Assembly: GCA_965658745.1 (NCBI GenBank)
Contig: CBFHTK010000005.1
Location: 124,001 to 188,000, forward strand
Reading direction: 5' to 3'
Length of the DNA stretch: 64,000 nt
From: JAHDFB01 sp965658745
GTDB lineage: Bacteria > Bacteroidota > Bacteroidia > Chitinophagales > Saprospiraceae
How positions within the stretch are numbered: position 1 is the first letter of the stretch; each line of letters begins with the position of its first letter. Below are positions 27,382 to 35,982 of this stretch, piece by piece. The position numbers and the translations under genes were made by a program. Below the pieces are notes generated by a model that was given only the letters and a program-made list of their open reading frames with translations, ran no database searches and had not been told where the DNA came from.

Positions 27382-27915
27382 TTATATTTCCTTTTTAATT
27401 AATGCTAAAAGTTTCTTCTTTGCTCGGTGATACTGTGTTTTGCTGGTTGACACAGAAATATTCATATATTCTGATATTTCAATGTGGTCCAGTCCCTCAA
27501 ATAAATACAAGGATAGAATTACACGGTAACCATCAGGAAGCAATTCCATGGCTCGCTTGATCGACTCTACTGTGTAAGCTGGGTCTTCACTTCTATCCAT
27601 CGAAGATTCCTCGACGGCATCGTAGTTATCATCCCATTCATCTATCGGGTTTTTCTTTCGTAAAAATGTAAGGCAATTATTTATCACGATCCTCTTGATC
27701 CAGGCACCTATAGCTGCCTCCATTCGATATTGATCCAATTTGCGAAACACATCAACGAAAGACTGTTGCAAAACATCTTCTGCATCAGCTTGATTTTTCA
27801 ACATTCGTAGACATATATTATACATAGCATCACAATACTGACTGTAAAGCTGATTCTGAGCTCTACGATCACCTTCCTTGCAAGAATCTATAATATCAGT
27901 TGCTATCCCGTTCAC
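27382..27915 (-). CDS. ECF RNA polymerase sigma factor
   Basis: 177 residues starting at GTG (27915); no in-frame ATG lies before region 2. Region 2 has YSQYCDAMYNICLRMLKNQADAEDVLQQSFVDV-like content (about 24-57), split here in recognisable pieces: MLKNQADAEDVLQ and the DNA-melting helix IGAWIKRIVINNCL. Region 4 (about 120-175) has LPDGYRVILSLYLFEGL and a helix-turn-helix in HIEISEYMNISVSTSKTQYH. It directs transcription of an unknown regulon that often includes its own operon. The two genes that follow it are the likely anti-sigma factor and a surface repeat protein. Confidence 0.92.
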   Translation of the reverse strand: MNGIATDIIDSCKEGDRRAQNQLYSQYCDAMYNICLRMLKNQADAEDVLQQSFVDVFRKLDQYRMEAAIGAWIKRIVINNCLTFLRKKNPIDEWDDNYDAVEESSMDRSEDPAYTVESIKRAMELLPDGYRVILSLYLFEGLDHIEISEYMNISVSTSKTQYHRAKKKLLALIKKEI

Positions 27916-28062
27916 CGTTGTTGAAATTATTTGAGTGGTACCCTAAAGACGACTGCTTCTTTTAAGGGGTTGCATCTTTGAAAAAATACTTAAGAAAACT
28001 TTAAGGAATCTATCGCCTTTTGCTCAAAGCACTAGTTTAGAACGATAGCAGAAAAGAATATT

Positions 28063-30162
28063 TTAGCTATCTGTCAAAGCTAAAAAATCATCCTCAGTCA
28101 TTATTAAAACCGTACCTAGTGCTTCTGCTTTTCTAAGTTTCGACCCTGCCTTTTCACCGACGACTAGAATATCAAGTTTTGAACTGACAGCACTGATATT
28201 CTTAGCACCAGCAAGAGTTGCTTTCTCTTGAGCTTCTTTCCTAGTCATTCGACTTAGCGATCCTGTAAATAGAATGGACTTCCCGACTAAAGGAGCATCA
28301 TCTGCGACTTCGAGCGGCTTATCATCTTCAGTTTGCTGAAGATTTACTCCCAGCGACTCCATTCTTGAGAGAATTTCGATATTTTTTTCATCCGAAAAAT
28401 ATGTCATAACTTCTCGTGCAATCGTTGGCCCTACATCCTTAATATTAACAAAATCTTCCTCAACCCAATTCGCTAGGTCTAGCACATGATCTATTCGTTC
28501 TGCTATTAGTTTACTAGCTTTCTTTCCTAGGTGATGGATGTTCAAAGCATTCAATAAACGATATATTGGATTCCTTTTCGCACTATCTATAGCTTTTTCA
28601 AGCTTGGCTGCAGATTTGGGACCAAATCCCTCTAGATTAGATATCTGATCGTAGTCTAAATTATATATATCCGAAATATCTTTAAGCCAACCCAATTCGA
28701 AAAAACGTTCCACATATGACTTACCGAAGCCATCGATATTCATGGCTTCCTTTGAAACATGAAAAATCATTCTCTGAATCGCCTGTGCCTCACAATGAGG
28801 ATTTACGCATCGCCATTTTGCTTCATCTTCTGGTTTGATTAGAATAGTTTGACAAGAAGGGCAATTTGTGGGAAATTCAATAGGAACTTCGTCACCATTG
28901 CGCAGTTCTTCAAGCGATTTTACAATGTAAGGAATCACATCTCCAGCACGTTCGACAAGAACAATATCACCCAATCTAATGTCCTTAGACTGTATGAATT
29001 CTTCATTGTGAAGTGAAATTGAAGAAATAGTAACTCCTGCCAATGCCACCGGTGTAATTTTTGCTACTGGTGTTATGAACCCTGTCTTTCCAACTTGGTA
29101 TTCTACAGTTTCAAGTCTACTTGTTGCTTGCTTTGCTTTAAACTTGAATGCAATAGCCCATCGAGGATGGTGCTGAGTATAACCAGCAATACTTTGGGTA
29201 GCATAGTTATCTACCTTAACCACCATTCCGTCAATTTCATACGGATAATTGTCTCGCTTTACTTCCCAATCACGACAGTGTTTAACAACACCTTCAATAG
29301 ATGGATAAACTCCGAATTCATTTGCTGGAACTTTGAATCCCAATTCACGGAGCAGATTAATTGAAGATGAGTGACTTTTTAAAGATGGCAGTATATCATT
29401 ACCATCGGCATCAACGGCGAATGACAATTGGAAGATAAATACATCAATACCTCGTTTAGCAGTTTCGTTTGGGTCTTTCATACGAAGTCCTCCAGTTGCT
29501 GCATTTCGCGGGTTTGCAAACAAGACTTTGTCCGACTCTAATCTTTCCTTATTGACTTTATCAAAAATATCCTTCCTAATAACAGCTTCACCTCGAAGTT
29601 CAGCTCTCACGATACCATAGTCAGAAAAAGCCGCACGAAGCGGAATAGATCTTATGCTTTTAGCATTTGAAGTCATTTCTTCACCAAATGAACCGTCACC
29701 TCGAGTCGCTCCTCTGACTAGCAAATCATTTTCATAAACAAGTGCAATGCTACCGCCATCAAATTTCGGTTCAACCGAATATTGCACTTCTTCCATTGCA
29801 GTTATCTTCTTAACAGAAACATCGAAAGCTTGCAGATCTACTTCGTTGTAACTATTGCCTAGAGATAGCATAGGTGTAAGGTGCTTCACTTTCTGAAACT
29901 CATCCGTCAAGTCTTGTGAAACACGCTGTGTAGGGGAATCAGGAGTTATAGAACTTGGATGATCTTCCTCCAATTTCTCAAGCCTCTTGAACAACATATC
30001 ATATTCATAATCTGACAGTAGAGGTGCATTCTGAACGTAGTATTTCCACTCATGAAAAACAAGCACTTCTCGAAGCAGATCTATATCAAGAATTGATGGG
30101 GCTTGCTTAAGAAAAGCTTTTGATTGTTCAAAATAGTTCTTTTGCTCTAAATCCGAATACAT
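28063..30162 (-). CDS. ligA: NAD-dependent DNA ligase
   Basis: 699 residues from the ATG at 30162; an in-frame TTG at 30186 would add eight residues. The adenylation domain has the nucleophile K123 in EPKFDGGS, followed by GATRGDG. The OB fold, a four-cysteine zinc site (CPSC ... CVNPHC), helix-hairpin-helix repeats and a C-terminal BRCT domain (about 622-699, GKSILFTGSLS) follow in the family order. It seals nicks in replication and repair using NAD+. It is flanked by the sigma operon and the ATP-grasp operon, and seems to be a single transcription unit. Confidence 0.96.
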   Translation of the reverse strand: MYSDLEQKNYFEQSKAFLKQAPSILDIDLLREVLVFHEWKYYVQNAPLLSDYEYDMLFKRLEKLEEDHPSSITPDSPTQRVSQDLTDEFQKVKHLTPMLSLGNSYNEVDLQAFDVSVKKITAMEEVQYSVEPKFDGGSIALVYENDLLVRGATRGDGSFGEEMTSNAKSIRSIPLRAAFSDYGIVRAELRGEAVIRKDIFDKVNKERLESDKVLFANPRNAATGGLRMKDPNETAKRGIDVFIFQLSFAVDADGNDILPSLKSHSSSINLLRELGFKVPANEFGVYPSIEGVVKHCRDWEVKRDNYPYEIDGMVVKVDNYATQSIAGYTQHHPRWAIAFKFKAKQATSRLETVEYQVGKTGFITPVAKITPVALAGVTISSISLHNEEFIQSKDIRLGDIVLVERAGDVIPYIVKSLEELRNGDEVPIEFPTNCPSCQTILIKPEDEAKWRCVNPHCEAQAIQRMIFHVSKEAMNIDGFGKSYVERFFELGWLKDISDIYNLDYDQISNLEGFGPKSAAKLEKAIDSAKRNPIYRLLNALNIHHLGKKASKLIAERIDHVLDLANWVEEDFVNIKDVGPTIAREVMTYFSDEKNIEILSRMESLGVNLQQTEDDKPLEVADDAPLVGKSILFTGSLSRMTRKEAQEKATLAGAKNISAVSSKLDILVVGEKAGSKLRKAEALGTVLIMTEDDFLALTDS

Positions 30163-30284
30163 AGCTGTTTTATAGATGAAGTCCAAAAATACAGAGGAAG
30201 ACTGAATATTGTAGAATAACGGATAGATAAGATAACACTGTTACTATGATCCGTTCACAAAAACATTTCAGTGCTTGATTATTA

Positions 30285-30680
30285 TTACTCTTCAGCATTG
30301 TTATTTACCATAGCATTCAGATCGTTGATGAACTCATCGACAGTTACCACTTGACCAGTTTTTGCGCCATTTGGGAAGACATCAAGATTCCAACCTTCAG
30401 ATTCTATCGCTTCGAGCAAAGGCTCGATTGATGCAAGAGCTATTTCTTTTGGACGAAAGTCCTCCCAATCAGCCCGAGCATTTAAAGTGGCATACTCTTT
30501 CGATGGCCAAATTGCAACTAATCGAATTCCTTCAATTTCGGAAGAAGCGTAGCCATTTACTTCCCGTTCAAGAACATATACGAACTGATTCTTAATAATC
30601 TTTTCTAGAGAATATGCGTAGCGCTTTTCGGGTAACAACTTAGTGGTACGCTTAATCTCGTTGTCAGATAGTTTTGTCAT
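30285..30680 (-). CDS. DUF2750-like protein
   Basis: 131 residues, cytoplasmic, no signal. It shows the pattern of DUF2750 proteins: ERYAYSLEKI-like opening (here KRYAYSLEKII), a central WPSKEYATLNA segment, and a closing FPN. The function of the family is unknown. It starts 7 bp after the aspartoacylase-like gene and is the last gene of the tight ATP-grasp operon, which is the only clue to its role. The assignment to DUF2750 is from memory of the pattern and should be tested by a profile search. Confidence 0.65.
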   Translation of the reverse strand: MTKLSDNEIKRTTKLLPEKRYAYSLEKIIKNQFVYVLEREVNGYASSEIEGIRLVAIWPSKEYATLNARADWEDFRPKEIALASIEPLLEAIESEGWNLDVFPNGAKTGQVVTVDEFINDLNAMVNNNAEE

Positions 30681-30687
30681 AACTTCA

Positions 30688-31650
30688 TTATTTTTTTATT
30701 CGACCCATATGTAAGATTCTTCCTCCCGTCTGATTTACTGGTGAAACACTTTTACCTATCACTATACCAGATTCATCTGCTACATATTCAGTAATCTTAT
30801 CTCCAAAAACATTTCTCAATGTCGCTATAACTTGGCCTTTCTCGACGACATCTCGTAATTCAGCATGAACAGTCAAAAGACCTCCCTTGTCAGTATACAT
30901 CCAAAAACTAGAATCACACAGAACTGTATTTTTTTCCTCTTTCACGATCTCATCATCGATCATGTTAAGATAACAAAGCGTATTATGGATACCAGTTACA
31001 CCACTACGGATGAGACGTTTCTGAAAGGTATTAGGGTTTCCAACTTCAACCGTGATAGCAGGAATTCCCATTTCATCGGCAGCTCCACGTAATGTTCCAT
31101 CAGAAGGAGGATTATGAACTATAATATCAGCATTCTGGAGTATTGCTAGATCCTTTGTCACATCAGAAGATAAGTCTGCACGGACGTAGTAGCTATTGAC
31201 TCGTCCAAAACTGGCTGTGTGTAGATCGAGTAAGAAATCAAATTTCTTCGCAATCCTGTCGATAAAACGATAGGCATAAACCTGACTAACATTACCATCC
31301 TTTCGTCCTGGCATAATGTGATTTAGATCTACACCATCGTTAAATCTGCGCTTTTTACGCATAAATGAGGGTACATTAACAACTGGCACTGCTACTATAC
31401 TTCCTCTGAGTTCTTCCACATCAATCTCTCCACAAAGGCGCTGTATGACAGAGATGCCATTCAGTTCATTTCCATGTACTGCAGCTGTTAAACCCAAAAC
31501 AGGACCGTCATGCTTTCCACGTAATACAATTACTGGAATGCTGATAGGTCTCCCAAAACCGTCACTAATCAAGTGAAGCCAAAAATTAGCGCGGGTGCCA
31601 GGTTTGACTTCTTCAATATTAAATTCCTTTATCAACGGGATATTATTCAT
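30688..31650 (-). CDS. Aspartoacylase/succinylglutamate desuccinylase-like zinc hydrolase
   Basis: I choose the ATG at 31650 (320 residues), because ATGAATAA gives an 8-bp overlap with the upstream stop, the same junction form as the one before it. An in-frame ATG at 31668 and TTG at 31674 are alternatives. The M14-like zinc site is H59 and E62 in AAVHGNELNG and H144 in LDLHTASFG; the catalytic Glu is E202 in VEVGNP. RRFNDGVDLNHIMPG (101-115) holds the substrate-binding Arg/Asn. A beta-barrel C-terminal domain follows. The family hydrolyses N-acyl amino acids or terminal amide bonds. Beside two ATP-grasp ligases it may cut the bond that they make, or trim the product. Confidence 0.88.
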   Translation of the reverse strand: MNNIPLIKEFNIEEVKPGTRANFWLHLISDGFGRPISIPVIVLRGKHDGPVLGLTAAVHGNELNGISVIQRLCGEIDVEELRGSIVAVPVVNVPSFMRKKRRFNDGVDLNHIMPGRKDGNVSQVYAYRFIDRIAKKFDFLLDLHTASFGRVNSYYVRADLSSDVTKDLAILQNADIIVHNPPSDGTLRGAADEMGIPAITVEVGNPNTFQKRLIRSGVTGIHNTLCYLNMIDDEIVKEEKNTVLCDSSFWMYTDKGGLLTVHAELRDVVEKGQVIATLRNVFGDKITEYVADESGIVIGKSVSPVNQTGGRILHMGRIKK

Positions 31651-32650
31651 CGATCCTAGTACGGACATAGTCAATTATCTTTTGAATTGTGATTGAAATG
31701 ATGGGTTTCCCTGTTTGAGCTTCTGCATGAGGAAATCCACCAATACTTAATGTATTAACTTCAGAAAGCACACGTTTTCCGTCGTCATCGGTCAAAGTAT
31801 CAGCGCCAAACATGACTATACCTTTCTCCGTCAAAATTGGGCTGATAAATTCAATAATCTCTCTCTCTTCATTCGTCACTTCTGTTGCAACTGATGTCCC
31901 TCCCTGTGCAACATTACACAACCAAGAGCCTTCTGCTGGTAATCGTAAAGATGCAGCAAGTAATTCACCATTGACAACGAGTATTCTTTTGTCTCCTTTG
32001 GAAACATTTTTGAGAAACTTCATAGCTAGATACCCATCACGACGAAGTACTGGTTCAAGCTGTACTAAATAAGGCTTTGCATTCTGAATTTCTTTACCAT
32101 CATCGACCATACCATCCGATATCTTAATAAGACCTCTCCCTCCATATTCCTTAAGTGGCTTTAGTACTATGTCCATTTGCAGAGCGAAACACAGAACTTC
32201 TTCAACAGTATGTACTTTCTTGATAGGTGGACAGACTTTCTGAATTTCGAGTAAAAAAGATTTATTACTCGTTTCAAGAATTCCTCGAGGACGATTGAAG
32301 ATCACACCGTCTACTTCATCTTCCAACCACAGTAGAAAATCATCTTCAACTGGACGAGGAAGTCTCAGCCAGACGGCATCATAACTCTTATAGTCTACTT
32401 TTTTCAAAGCTTGCGAAAACTGTTCGCCAGATTCTTGATATTGAAAATCTGTATCCACGGCTACTACGTGTAGACCATCTAATTTCTTGTTTTTAAAGAA
32501 TTTATCATTTTCAAAGACTCCTCGACTCGCAATGTCAACAGAATGAATTTGTGGATGTTTAACTAATTCTCTAATGAGAGGATATATCGAATTGTGTTCA
32601 CTGTGACCACTGTGGTCCGTGAGAACTAAGAACTTGAGTGTCTTAGTCAT
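31643..32650 (-). CDS. RimK/glutathione-synthetase-like ATP-grasp ligase
   Basis: 335 residues. An N-terminal pre-ATP-grasp domain ends in RLPRP (about 96-100). The ATP-grasp core has IVLKPLKEYGGRGL (161-174) for ATP binding, the GDKRILVVNGELL segment (about 219-231), RLPAEGSW and QGG, an acidic metal ligand in MFGADTL (280-286), and E297/N299 in SEVNTLSIGG. This is the GshB order of motifs. The enzyme should form an amide bond from a carboxylate via an acyl-phosphate. It is the middle gene of an operon with 8-bp overlaps on both sides. It is not called gshB because no gshA is nearby and the partner genes are unusual. Confidence 0.88.
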   Translation of the reverse strand: MTKTLKFLVLTDHSGHSEHNSIYPLIRELVKHPQIHSVDIASRGVFENDKFFKNKKLDGLHVVAVDTDFQYQESGEQFSQALKKVDYKSYDAVWLRLPRPVEDDFLLWLEDEVDGVIFNRPRGILETSNKSFLLEIQKVCPPIKKVHTVEEVLCFALQMDIVLKPLKEYGGRGLIKISDGMVDDGKEIQNAKPYLVQLEPVLRRDGYLAMKFLKNVSKGDKRILVVNGELLAASLRLPAEGSWLCNVAQGGTSVATEVTNEEREIIEFISPILTEKGIVMFGADTLTDDDGKRVLSEVNTLSIGGFPHAEAQTGKPIISITIQKIIDYVRTRIDE

Positions 32651-34091
32651 ATTTCATTATTTCGTCTAGTAAGGTCTTGTCATTATTCAGAGACTTGAAA
32701 AGTCGATGTCTAAACTTGCCCTTGGAATTATAGAGGTTAATACACATCTTGTCTATTGCTATCGTAGAAAGAACCGTCTGAATATATGCTTCTATCATAT
32801 CGTCTAGACCAAGCCCCAACTTATTGAAGTCCCTTCTATCCATCAGCATTAAGCGATTTGTATCTGACCCCCACTGATTCTCTGCTTTCTTGATAGAAAG
32901 ATTTGTACCAAGCATACTCCATGAGTCACTACCAGAGTCTATTTCATCGGCCAAAGGGCGCGCCGCTCTTCGTGCATATACACAAAGTGGTTTGATTCCA
33001 TTTTCTGTTGAACTTACCATCAATCTCAAGTCTGTTACAAATGTGTCCCCTTTGGTTGTTGGAATTGTTCCCACATGATAGTACTTACCCTCGCTACTTG
33101 TTGAACTCCAATTGTAGTTTCCAATCAGACTCTGAACGATGAACTTCTTATAATTGATATCTAATTCCATAAAAGTGTCTAGTTCATCTTGATTAATGAT
33201 CGTATAAACACCTTGTCCTGCATTGCTATAAGGAATCTTAATTACAGCTTGACCTCCCAGCTTTTGGACCCACAATGGAATTTCATCTTTGCTTACGTCC
33301 CAAATAGTTTCGGGAGTACTAATCTTCAGTCCAAACTCCTTAATTTCTGTATTGTAAATATCATATGCTTTTGCAGCCACCATTTTATTCCTTCCTCCAG
33401 CAAGACATGCAATTATCGGATTCATAATCCTGGTCTTGCTCACCAAAGGTAACCTCGTCCAAGGCTTTTGGGTTAAATATCTAAACACAGCGCGCATCGC
33501 ATGCCATTCATTCTCATGGTACACATACATAATGCCATTTTCAAACTTAACATGGGCGTTATCTTCACCGTTGAAGTATGGCACCATAAGTACTTCCTCT
33601 TCGAAAACATCTGCCATCACAGCAGCATAGCCAGAAACCTCCATGAAGTTTTTGTCATATACCATTCCCAACTTACCTGCAATTTCAGTGACACCCTGCC
33701 TAGGGCGCAGCATTCTTCGAAATGTTCTTTCTATTAGATGAAGGTATGAACCTGACTCTTGATGGTCATCCTGCAAAGGCATTGATTTATGTCCAGAAGG
33801 ACAAGAATTATTCTCAATAATGACCATTTGTCTATCTCCACCTGCCTTTGTTGAATTGATCAGATCGGCACCTCCCCAAAGAAAATACTTGCACTTATAA
33901 TCCAAAACTTCAGCAAGTTTCTCTTTATTAACCATTGGATTAAGATGACAGTACCTATTTATTATTCGATCTTTCGAAAGATTAAGAAAGAAATTCACCA
34001 TGGGGTGAATCGTTGCATTCAGAGCTTTTGGGTAAAAATGATTTTCAGCCTCAAATGACTTAGGCTGAACAAATTCTGTTTTATAATTCAT
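32643..34091 (-). CDS. Putative circularly permuted ATP-grasp ligase
   Basis: 482 residues, no signal peptide. The region IIENNSCPSG (91-100) resembles the E-x-N-x-PSG metal-binding motif that normally ends an ATP-grasp core. Here it comes first. The ATP-binding lysine and glycine-rich loop, VIKIPYSNAGQGV (283-295), the adenine-side strand FIVQSLI (327-333) and DLRLMV (364-369) come later. That order is seen in circularly permuted ATP-grasp families (DUF404/DUF407 and relatives). No close family is recognised, so the ligase call is an inference. It is the first gene of the operon and overlaps the GshB-like ligase by 8 bp (ATGACTAA). A -7 box lies about 37 bp upstream of the start. Confidence 0.6.
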   Translation of the reverse strand: MNYKTEFVQPKSFEAENHFYPKALNATIHPMVNFFLNLSKDRIINRYCHLNPMVNKEKLAEVLDYKCKYFLWGGADLINSTKAGGDRQMVIIENNSCPSGHKSMPLQDDHQESGSYLHLIERTFRRMLRPRQGVTEIAGKLGMVYDKNFMEVSGYAAVMADVFEEEVLMVPYFNGEDNAHVKFENGIMYVYHENEWHAMRAVFRYLTQKPWTRLPLVSKTRIMNPIIACLAGGRNKMVAAKAYDIYNTEIKEFGLKISTPETIWDVSKDEIPLWVQKLGGQAVIKIPYSNAGQGVYTIINQDELDTFMELDINYKKFIVQSLIGNYNWSSTSSEGKYYHVGTIPTTKGDTFVTDLRLMVSSTENGIKPLCVYARRAARPLADEIDSGSDSWSMLGTNLSIKKAENQWGSDTNRLMLMDRRDFNKLGLGLDDMIEAYIQTVLSTIAIDKMCINLYNSKGKFRHRLFKSLNNDKTLLDEIMKYD

Positions 34092-34127
34092 TAAGATTTG
34101 TTACTGATTAGTTACTCTTCTCCTCGC

Positions 34128-34135
34128 CAAAAATA
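34128..34135 (-). promoter_or_regulatory. Candidate -7 box of the ATP-grasp operon
   Basis: On the minus strand this reads TATTTTTG, 37 bp before the ATG at 34091. It fits TAnnTTTG. No -33 TTG is found at the best spacing. The gap up to 34326 also has an AT-rich inverted repeat (GTAAATA-TT-TATTTAC, 34248-34263) that could be an operator. Confidence 0.4.
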
Positions 34136-34326
34136 TCTCGTCAAGATCTACTGCCTTTGGCAGGTAGGGTAATAAGTTATTATATTTAAACAACTTATAA
34201 AGATAACTTAACTAAACAAACTAAAATGAAAAAAAATCACTGTTAGAGTAAATATTTATTTACCAGAAGATTGTTCAAAAAGACTTTTTGTTGAGTGAAT
34301 TGGTACTATGGTAAGTGACTAGAAAT

Positions 34327-35070
34327 CTACTTTTGAAGATAAGACATAGCTGCACCAATGATACCAGCATCATTTTGCATTTTGGCAGGTACTACAGGGC
34401 ATTTTGAACCAATCAGATACTTCTTATAAAGATCAAAATTCTTACTTATTCCACCCCCAAGTATAATTACATCAGGAGAAAAAAGAAAATCAATATGTGC
34501 CAATCCTTTGCTAAACTCTTTCCCCCAAGTCTTCCAAGATTGGCTATTAATCTCCCTTACTTTATTGGACATATACTTTTCTAGAACTTTGTCCTTCCAT
34601 TTGAGGTGTCCCATTTCTGTATTTGGAAGTAATTTACCATTGACAAAAATAGCTGAACCAATACCTGTTCCCAAAGTAAGAAGAATGACAGTGCCTTTAA
34701 TTCCTTTTCCCTGCCCAAAGACTATTTCCGCAAGTCCAGCCGCATCAGCGTCATTCACCATAGATAGTGGACAACCTGTACCTTTCTGCAAAAATTCTTG
34801 AGCTGAAAAGTCCAACCACTTCTTATCAACGTTGGACGCTGAACGTGTTATGCCATGTTGAACGATTGCAGGAAAACCAAGACCTACTGGTAGTCCATGC
34901 CAATCAAAGTGGTCAATGATACTATTTACAGTTGCTAAAACATTCTTAGGAGTGGAATCCTTGGGTGTTTTTAGTTTATATCTATCTTCCAAGACAACAC
35001 CTTTTACAGGGTCTACCAAATTTCCTTTGATTCCCGTCGCACCCACGTCTATGCCTAAGATTCTCTCCAT
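34327..35070 (-). CDS. ppgK: Polyphosphate glucokinase (ROK-like)
   Basis: 247 residues, the length of polyphosphate glucokinases. It has GIDVGATGIKGNLVD at the N-terminus, NDADAAG with the catalytic Asp (about 105), LTLGTGIGSAI for phosphate binding, and ILGGGISKNF near the C-terminus. The zinc CxCGxxGC motif of ordinary ROK kinases is absent, as expected for this group. These enzymes phosphorylate glucose using polyphosphate or ATP; the phosphate donor cannot be proven from sequence. It ends 1 bp after the PKD-cyclophilin gene, so it is probably co-transcribed with the cyclophilins. Confidence 0.85.
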   Translation of the reverse strand: MERILGIDVGATGIKGNLVDPVKGVVLEDRYKLKTPKDSTPKNVLATVNSIIDHFDWHGLPVGLGFPAIVQHGITRSASNVDKKWLDFSAQEFLQKGTGCPLSMVNDADAAGLAEIVFGQGKGIKGTVILLTLGTGIGSAIFVNGKLLPNTEMGHLKWKDKVLEKYMSNKVREINSQSWKTWGKEFSKGLAHIDFLFSPDVIILGGGISKNFDLYKKYLIGSKCPVVPAKMQNDAGIIGAAMSYLQK

Positions 35071-35071
35071 G

Positions 35072-35968
35072 TTATTTTATTACATTTATTTGCATCTTGA
35101 TATCCTCAATAGGTCTATCTCTATTATCTTTCTTTGCTTGTGCGATATCTTCGATAACATCAAAACCATCTAGCACTTGACCAAAAACAGTGTATTCCAT
35201 GTCAAGAAAAGGTGTTCCTCCATCTTCCATAAAGATGCGCTTTTGCTCATCGGTATAGTTCAAGCCTTTCATTAGCTCAAAGTTTCTCAATTGACTTTCT
35301 TCAAGTGGCTTACCGTGAACTATATAGAATTGAGAGCCTGACGACTTTTTTTGCGGGTTCATACTGTCAGGTGTCCTTGCCGCTGCAATCGCTCCTCGAA
35401 TGTGTACATTTTTCTTATTGAATTCAGCAGGAATTTGGTATCCTGGACCACCACTACCCAGGGGTTTTCCGGCTTTTGCATCTCTTGAGTTAGGATCTCC
35501 TCCCTGAATCATAAACCCATCAATCACACGGTGAAAAAGTAGACCATCAAAAAAACCTTCCTCCGCTAGTTTGATGAAATTATCTCTGTGCTTTGGAGTA
35601 TTGTCAAATAGATGCATTATGATAGTCCCATAATCTGTCTCAAGTGCTAAAAGGCAAATATCCGGTGCATCAACATATATCTCTTGTACGGTAACTTTCT
35701 CTTTTCTACCTTTCTTAGCGGTCAAAGCAACTTCGTACTTTCCAGACAAATAGTACTTATGGTTTGGATTTTCGTCTGAACTAGTTTTTCCGTCTCCAAA
35801 ATCCCATGTATAGCTTTCAGCTTTTTTGGAATCATTTTGAAAGTCTACAATGGACGGAGCAACCTTATCAGACTGTTGATAGGTAAACCTAGCAGTTGGT
35901 CCACAGGAAACCAAAAAAATTGAGATTGTAGCTAAGACTAGTAACTTAATTCCACTTGCAATACGCAT
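35072..35968 (-). CDS. Lipoprotein cyclophilin with N-terminal PKD domain
   Basis: 298 residues. A lipobox LVSC (C22) is followed by a PKD domain (about 38-100, WDFGDGKTSSDENPNHKY) and a cyclophilin domain (about 105-298). The latter has FHRVIDGFMIQGGDP, the GSGGPGY insertion, SGSQFYI and VFGQVLDG. It should catalyse proline isomerisation on exported proteins, tethered to a membrane, with the PKD domain as a binding module. It is a paralogue of the next gene (35983-36627), which lacks the PKD domain, and follows it after 14 bp. Confidence 0.92.
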   Translation of the reverse strand: MRIASGIKLLVLATISIFLVSCGPTARFTYQQSDKVAPSIVDFQNDSKKAESYTWDFGDGKTSSDENPNHKYYLSGKYEVALTAKKGRKEKVTVQEIYVDAPDICLLALETDYGTIIMHLFDNTPKHRDNFIKLAEEGFFDGLLFHRVIDGFMIQGGDPNSRDAKAGKPLGSGGPGYQIPAEFNKKNVHIRGAIAAARTPDSMNPQKKSSGSQFYIVHGKPLEESQLRNFELMKGLNYTDEQKRIFMEDGGTPFLDMEYTVFGQVLDGFDVIEDIAQAKKDNRDRPIEDIKMQINVIK

Positions 35969-35982
35969 CTACAGAAGATTAT

